A DNA stretch of 60,105 bases, taken from NCBI GenBank assembly GCA_014860225.1, contig JACZKE010000049.1, forward strand, positions 1 to 60,105, read 5' to 3'. Positions 55,545-60,105 of the stretch are shown here, piece by piece (within the stretch, counting starts at the first letter, position 1; every line of letters begins with the position of its first letter). This stretch comes from Desulfuromonadales bacterium (GTDB lineage Bacteria; Desulfobacterota; Desulfuromonadia; Desulfuromonadales; BM103). The notes under the pieces were generated by a model. It was given only the letters and a program-made list of their open reading frames with translations. It was not told where the DNA came from and ran no database searches. The translations under genes were made by a program, and so were the position numbers.

Positions 55545-57383
55545 TCAGATCAGACCATGCAAAGCTCCCCCTGCGGCACCGAGAGCATCGACCCGACGCT
55601 CAACAGCAGGGTCTTCCTCTAGAGGTGGAGCATGAAAGGGTTTCGTTCTGGCATCAATGACCAGGCTGCCATGGCAGCCCCAATGCTTAACATGGCAGTA
55701 GGACTCAATCCCTTCAATGTCACTGGCAGGAGCGGAACGGGTAAAGGTCACCCAGAGCAGATTCTCAAGATTGCGTGCGGCAAACGCTGCGTCGTCGACA
55801 ATCACAAGCAGAGGGAAGTCGTTGATCTCATCGTCCCGGGTGTAGGAACGGCAGAATGCCAGCAGATCTGCGGACGGTACACCGCGTTCTCCCTGCCAGG
55901 CCTCACCCTGCAGGACGAGCACGCCCGGAGCAGCGAGCTGTGCTGCGGAGAACCCTGCCGGCAAGCGCAAATCACCTGAAATCCGGGTCGGCAGGCTGCG
56001 CCGGATCGGCCCGCATGCCGCCATGACCACCTTGGAACCAGCATTCAGGGCCGACCCGGAATAATCAAGCGTGTCGATTGTGGTGCATGTCTGGAAATGC
56101 AGATCCCGGCGCCAGTCAATTCGGGACAACAGAGAACACAAAAACTCACCGACATCATGAATGTCCAATTCCGGCTGATCAGACTCATTGACGATCATCA
56201 GATACTTGGCGAGCGACAGCTGCCCTTGACCGAGCAAGGCATTGGCCTGGGTGAGCAGTTCCTGTGGCCCGGCATTTTCAACATAGGGCACATAGCGCTC
56301 ACTGCCGACAGCCAGGAGGAGAGGATGAACACCCGCAACATCAACGGCATGAACAGCCCTGACCCCCGGCACCAGATCCGGGATCGCGGCACCGGTCATT
56401 GCATGAATCAAAGCGCCGAAGGTTGTGTCTTCCTGAGGAGGTCGCCCAACCGTGGTAAAAGGCCAGATCGCGCCGGGCCGATGAAACACCTGTGTGACCT
56501 TCATCACAGGAAAGTCATGGGCCAAACTGTAGTAACCCAGGTGATCACCGAAAGGGCCTTCCTGCCGGGTTTGTCCGGGAAGGATATAACCTGTCAGGCA
56601 AAAGTCCGCTTCTGCCGGAGCCAGCAAACCGTTGGGCGTCTTGACCACTGACAGGCGATGCCCACCAAGAAGGCCGGCAAATGCCAGTTCCGGCATACCT
56701 TCAGGCAGAGGCATGACTGCAGCCAGGGCCAGGCTCGGTGGACCACCGACAAAAACGTTAACCGCCAGGGGCTGGCCTTTTGCCAGAGCAGCCGCATGAT
56801 GCACGCCGATACCGCGATGAATCTGATAGTGCAGTCCAGCCTCGTCTGAAGCATATGCACCACCGGAAATCTGCACCCGATACATACCAAGATTAGAGTC
56901 CCGCCAACCGGGCTTGTCGAGGGACTCAGAATAAACCTGCGGCAGGGTAACAAACGCGCCACCATCCTTGGGCCAGGAAACCAATTGCGGCAATCCGGCA
57001 AGCGTCGTGGTGTGTCGCAACAAAGGGCCACTGCTCGCCGACTTCGGCAACAGATGCCACGCATGCCGACCGAGCATAAGCGTGGAGCCCAAATTGCGAA
57101 ACGCCAAACCGGGATCAACCTTCAGAGCAACCAGTCGCTCTATTGCCGGTAGAGTATCACGAAACAGGTAACGGGCTCGCTCAAGGGAACCGAACAGATT
57201 CCCCAGCATTGGAAAATTACAGCCTTTGACCCTGGTAAAGAGCAAAGCCGGGCCACCGGCGGCGTAGACCCTGCGCTGTATGGCACCGACTTCAAGAAAG
57301 GGATCGACTTCGACGTCTATGCGCTTAAGCTGCGCCGTTCTTTCCAGATCGGCAACAGTATCGTTTAAATTGCGATAACCCAT
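55545..57383 (-). CDS. UbiD-family decarboxylase
   Basis: A 612-residue UbiD-type decarboxylase that needs prenylated FMN. 'GVHHAAALAKGQPLAVNVFV' and 'VNVFVGGPPSLALAAVMPLP' lie in the prFMN-binding region, and 'GQTRQEGPFGDHLGYYS' near 282-298 carries the Arg and Glu of the active site. It is longer than E. coli UbiD (about 497). Its substrate could be a menaquinone precursor or an aromatic acid; neighbours do not settle this. The partner prenyltransferase UbiX is not in the window. Confidence 0.9.
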   Translation of the reverse strand: MGYRNLNDTVADLERTAQLKRIDVEVDPFLEVGAIQRRVYAAGGPALLFTRVKGCNFPMLGNLFGSLERARYLFRDTLPAIERLVALKVDPGLAFRNLGSTLMLGRHAWHLLPKSASSGPLLRHTTTLAGLPQLVSWPKDGGAFVTLPQVYSESLDKPGWRDSNLGMYRVQISGGAYASDEAGLHYQIHRGIGVHHAAALAKGQPLAVNVFVGGPPSLALAAVMPLPEGMPELAFAGLLGGHRLSVVKTPNGLLAPAEADFCLTGYILPGQTRQEGPFGDHLGYYSLAHDFPVMKVTQVFHRPGAIWPFTTVGRPPQEDTTFGALIHAMTGAAIPDLVPGVRAVHAVDVAGVHPLLLAVGSERYVPYVENAGPQELLTQANALLGQGQLSLAKYLMIVNESDQPELDIHDVGEFLCSLLSRIDWRRDLHFQTCTTIDTLDYSGSALNAGSKVVMAACGPIRRSLPTRISGDLRLPAGFSAAQLAAPGVLVLQGEAWQGERGVPSADLLAFCRSYTRDDEINDFPLLVIVDDAAFAARNLENLLWVTFTRSAPASDIEGIESYCHVKHWGCHGSLVIDARTKPFHAPPLEEDPAVERRVDALGAAGGALHGLI

Positions 57384-57537
57384 GATAAATGACCGGTCTC
57401 ATATGAGGTTGTCAGGAACAGCCGGGAACGCTGCCCGATCATTGTACCCAGAGTCTCAGGTGAAAACAAAAGCTTTCTGAAATACTCCGGGCACTGGCAC
57501 TGGCAGAAAGCAGGATGATCACTTATACTGATGAATA

Positions 57538-57894
57538 ATGAACAATGAATGGCAAAAGCAGATAAAGACTCCCATCGGTACCAGCCTGCAAAGGCTGGCG
57601 ACGATCGTTTACGCCCTGCAGGCGGTCAGCCTGTTTACCGGCACCCTGACCCTCTTCGCCGGCGTGATCATCAACTACGTTCGCTGGGAAGATGTCCAGG
57701 GAAGCTGGATCGAAAGCCACTTTCGCTGGCAGACCAGGACCTTCTGGTACACGCTTCTATGGATGGTGATCGGCGGCATTACGACTATCTTCCTGATTGG
57801 CTGGGTTGTTCTGCTCGCGGTTTCACTCTGGCTGATATACCGGATCGTCAAGGGCTGGGTTTATCTCAGTGAACAGCGGCCCATGCCCTCCTGA
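57538..57894 (+). CDS. Small membrane protein (DUF4870/Tic20-like)
   Basis: A 118-residue protein with about three hydrophobic segments (about 18-42, 68-92 and 90-108, with 'WMVIGGITTIFLIGWVVLLA'). Loop 'INYVRWEDVQGSWIESHFRW' near 45-64 and the arrangement resemble DUF4870-type membrane proteins. The function is unknown. It converges on uvrB, the two stops being 3 bases apart. Confidence 0.7.
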   Translation: MNNEWQKQIKTPIGTSLQRLATIVYALQAVSLFTGTLTLFAGVIINYVRWEDVQGSWIESHFRWQTRTFWYTLLWMVIGGITTIFLIGWVVLLAVSLWLIYRIVKGWVYLSEQRPMPS

Positions 57895-57897
57895 ACA

Positions 57898-59895
57898 TCA
57901 ACTGCGCAAGGCAAGATCCTGCTTCTCCAGGAGAAGAATACGATCCCGCAACTGCGCGGCTTTTTCGAATTCCAGATCAGCGGCAGCGCGCAGCATTTCA
58001 GATCGCAAACGCTTGATATCAGCGATTAACTCTGCGTGGGATCCGTATTCGGCGAGAGCCTCGGCGGCCAGGCTTTCTGTCGACGTTTCTGATTTTCCGA
58101 GGACATCCAGAATCGACCGGAACGATTTGCGGATCGTCTCCGGAGTAATCCCGTGAACCTCGTTATAAATCAACTGCGCAGCTCGTCGCCTCCCGGTTTC
58201 ATCGAGGCAGGCCTGTATGGAGCGCGTGGTCTTGTCGGCGTACATAATCACCCGGCCATCGATATTACGCGCCGCGCGGCCACAGGTCTGGATCAAAGAG
58301 CGGGCACTACGCAGGAAGCCCTCCTTATCGGCATCCAGAATGGCAACCAGCGCAACCTCCGGAATGTCAAGGCCTTCGCGCAGGAGGTTGATGCCGACCA
58401 GCACGTCAAAGACCCCCTGGCGCAAATCACGGATAATCCGGATGCGTTCGACAGTGTCGATATCGGAATGCAAGTAGCGAACCCGGATACCGACCTCATC
58501 CAGGTAGCCAGTCAGATCTTCGGCCATACGTTTGGTGAGAGTGGTCACCAGGATCCGGCCTTTTTCTGCCACAACCAGGCGGATCTCATGAATCAGATCG
58601 TCGACCTGATTACTGGCCGGACGAATTTCAATCGGTGGGTCGACGAGTCCGGTTGGCCGCACGATCTGCTCGACAACGACGCCAGCTGACTGGGTCAGTT
58701 CGTAATCACCCGGCGTCGCTGATGCGTAGATGGTCGGAATATTCTTGGCACTGAACTCATCGAAAGTCAGCGGCCGGTTATCAAGCGCTGAAGGCAGGCG
58801 AAAGCCGTATTCAACCAGGGTCTCCTTGCGGCTGCGATCACCACGGTACATCCCCCCGATCTGCGATACGGTCACATGGCTTTCATCAATGAAAAGCAAC
58901 GCATCATCAGGGAAATAATCAAAGAGTGTCGCCGGAGGCGTGCCGGCCGGACGTCCATCCAGATACCGAGAATAGTTTTCGATGCCCTGGCAGAATCCCA
59001 TCTCCTCCATCATTTCTATATCGAAAAGAGTGCGCTGCTCAATACGCTGGGCCTCCACCAGGCGATTCTGGCCGCGCAGAAGCTGAATCCGTTCGCAAAG
59101 TTCCTCCTGTATCGCATGAATAGCCCGCTCCAGGGTCGGCTTGGTGGCGACGTAATGGCTGGCAGGAAAGATTGCGGTTGTCGTCAAGCGATCGATGACC
59201 TTGCCACGCAGGGGGTCGATCTCGCTGATCATCTCGATTTCATCACCGAAAAATTCGATGCGCAGAGCACGATCTTCCTCGTACGCCGGAAAAACTTCCA
59301 CCGTATCACCGCGCACCCGGAAACTGCCGCGATGGAAATCGATATCATTGCGACTGTATTGAATATCGACCAGGCGGCGCAACAGCTGGTTGCGTTCCAG
59401 CGCCATTCCCTGTTCAAGGCGGATCAGCAGGCCATGATAAGCCTCTGGTGAACCGAGTCCATAGATACAGGAGACCGAAGCGACGATCAGGACATCACGT
59501 CGGGTCAGCAGGCTGCGTGTAGCACTGTGCCGCAGCTTGTCGATCTCCTCATTGATCGAAGAATCCTTTTCTATATAGGTGTCTGTTGTCGGAACGTAGG
59601 CTTCAGGCTGGTAGTAGTCGTAATAGGAGACGAAATACTCGATGGCATTGTCAGGGAAGAGTTCTTTGAATTCACCGTAGAGCTGGGCAGCCAGGGTTTT
59701 GTTCGGGGCGAGCACCAGGGTTGGTCGCTGAACTTCCTTCACCACATTGGCCATGGTGAAGGTTTTGCCCGATCCGGTCACGCCGAGCAGAACCTGGTGA
59801 CGGTCGCCGCGGCGAAGACCTGCGATCAGTTCAGCGATGGCCTGCGGCTGATCACCTCGAGGTTGGAAGTCGGTCTTGAGATCAAATTTTGCCAT
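57898..59895 (-). CDS. uvrB: Excinuclease ABC subunit B
   Basis: A 665-residue nucleotide-excision repair helicase-like subunit. Walker A is '[13 protein letters not shown]' near 38-50. The beta-hairpin that probes DNA is in '[20 protein letters not shown]' near 92-111. Later helicase motifs include '[19 protein letters not shown]' and 'QTCGRAARN'. The UVR domain, which binds UvrC, is at the C-terminus ('[19 protein letters not shown]'). All key parts are present at normal length. It is transcribed alone; a dispersed repeat lies just upstream of its start. Confidence 0.97.
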   Translation of the reverse strand: MAKFDLKTDFQPRGDQPQAIAELIAGLRRGDRHQVLLGVTGSGKTFTMANVVKEVQRPTLVLAPNKTLAAQLYGEFKELFPDNAIEYFVSYYDYYQPEAYVPTTDTYIEKDSSINEEIDKLRHSATRSLLTRRDVLIVASVSCIYGLGSPEAYHGLLIRLEQGMALERNQLLRRLVDIQYSRNDIDFHRGSFRVRGDTVEVFPAYEEDRALRIEFFGDEIEMISEIDPLRGKVIDRLTTTAIFPASHYVATKPTLERAIHAIQEELCERIQLLRGQNRLVEAQRIEQRTLFDIEMMEEMGFCQGIENYSRYLDGRPAGTPPATLFDYFPDDALLFIDESHVTVSQIGGMYRGDRSRKETLVEYGFRLPSALDNRPLTFDEFSAKNIPTIYASATPGDYELTQSAGVVVEQIVRPTGLVDPPIEIRPASNQVDDLIHEIRLVVAEKGRILVTTLTKRMAEDLTGYLDEVGIRVRYLHSDIDTVERIRIIRDLRQGVFDVLVGINLLREGLDIPEVALVAILDADKEGFLRSARSLIQTCGRAARNIDGRVIMYADKTTRSIQACLDETGRRRAAQLIYNEVHGITPETIRKSFRSILDVLGKSETSTESLAAEALAEYGSHAELIADIKRLRSEMLRAAADLEFEKAAQLRDRILLLEKQDLALRS

Positions 59896-59931
59896 ACATC
59901 AGGCCGGGAATGCTTGTTTCGTCGTCAATTA

Positions 59932-60105
59932 GTGCCCATCCGGAAACTCCGGGTGGCACGACCACAGTTTTCGATCTGGAAACGAGCAATTTTTCGCAAG
60001 GTCAAGGAAATCAAGGATTTGAGCGGAGGCGTAGTCCTTTACGCCGCACAATCAAATCCGCCGATTGACGCAGAGATTGCGGAAAAGGGCCGTTTCCGGA
60101 CGAAA
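59932..60105 (+). repeat. Dispersed structured repeat, copy 3 (cut by window end)
   Basis: The 142-base core (59964-60105) matches copy 1 without gaps. The preceding hairpin GTGCCCATCCGGA-AAC-TCCGGGTGGCAC (59932-59959) matches that of copy 2. The core hairpin is GGCGTA-GTCCTT-TACGCC. It lies upstream of uvrB, pointing away from it, and may continue past the window edge. Confidence 0.75.

Overview
The window looks like chromosome of a marine or sediment Desulfuromonadales-type bacterium (Desulfuromonas/Geobacter relatives). The reasons are a complete Na+-NQR operon, two cassettes of multiheme cytochrome c, Fe-S protein and NrfD-like membrane subunit, a NapC/NirT-type multiheme cytochrome, many chemosensory genes, and several dispersed palindromic repeats. 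The taxon is inferred from gene content only. No rRNA, tRNA or CRISPR array was seen.

Layout. 1-557 is a scar: IS21-like end repeats, a 31-codon stub of a KaiC-like ATPase and AT-rich DNA. 558-3377 encodes a hybrid sensor kinase. 3603-11243 is the Na+-NQR operon on the minus strand (nqrA-B-C-D-E-F, a palindromic insertion, a helical ferritin-like protein, apbE, and nqrM, a tiny gene not called by ordinary ORF finding). nqrM appears to read through an in-frame UGA at codon 33, the position of the critical cysteine of NqrM, and a SECIS-like hairpin follows; this is the most interesting observation in the window. 11503-17333 holds CBS, HDOD, GspE/PilB ATPase, TSUP exporter, TcdA and TatD genes. 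17477-24888 holds an MCP, a DUF815 ATPase, malonyl-CoA decarboxylase, a DUF445 protein and Hsp33. 24872-30951 holds a Gx transporter / NusG-II / second ApbE set, rimO, a cupin regulator, a response regulator and a LolA-like protein. 31126-36892 is a chemosensory operon (cheR, MCP, cheW, cheY, cheA, cheC). 36911-40429 holds thiL, an NRDE protein, a nitrilase-like protein and a zinc-ribbon peptide. 40791-45026 is an aapJQMP-type amino-acid ABC transporter. 45111-46916 encodes a large membrane protein. 47347-55462 is the respiratory cytochrome region, including two paralogous 48-residue membrane peptides also found by direct reading. 55545-59895 holds a UbiD-family decarboxylase, a small membrane protein and uvrB.

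How it works together. Na+-NQR would couple NADH oxidation (or its reverse) to Na+ transport. ApbE attaches FMN to NqrB and NqrC, and NqrM matures the iron centre. The NrfD cassettes probably move electrons between the quinone pool and periplasmic cytochromes. The chemosensory genes and the hybrid kinase supply sensory input.

Repeats. One ~175-bp structured repeat occurs three times (19239, 34067 on minus, 59932). Three different palindromic MITE-like elements lie at 5287, 21838 and 53848, the first with a partial second copy at 29275.
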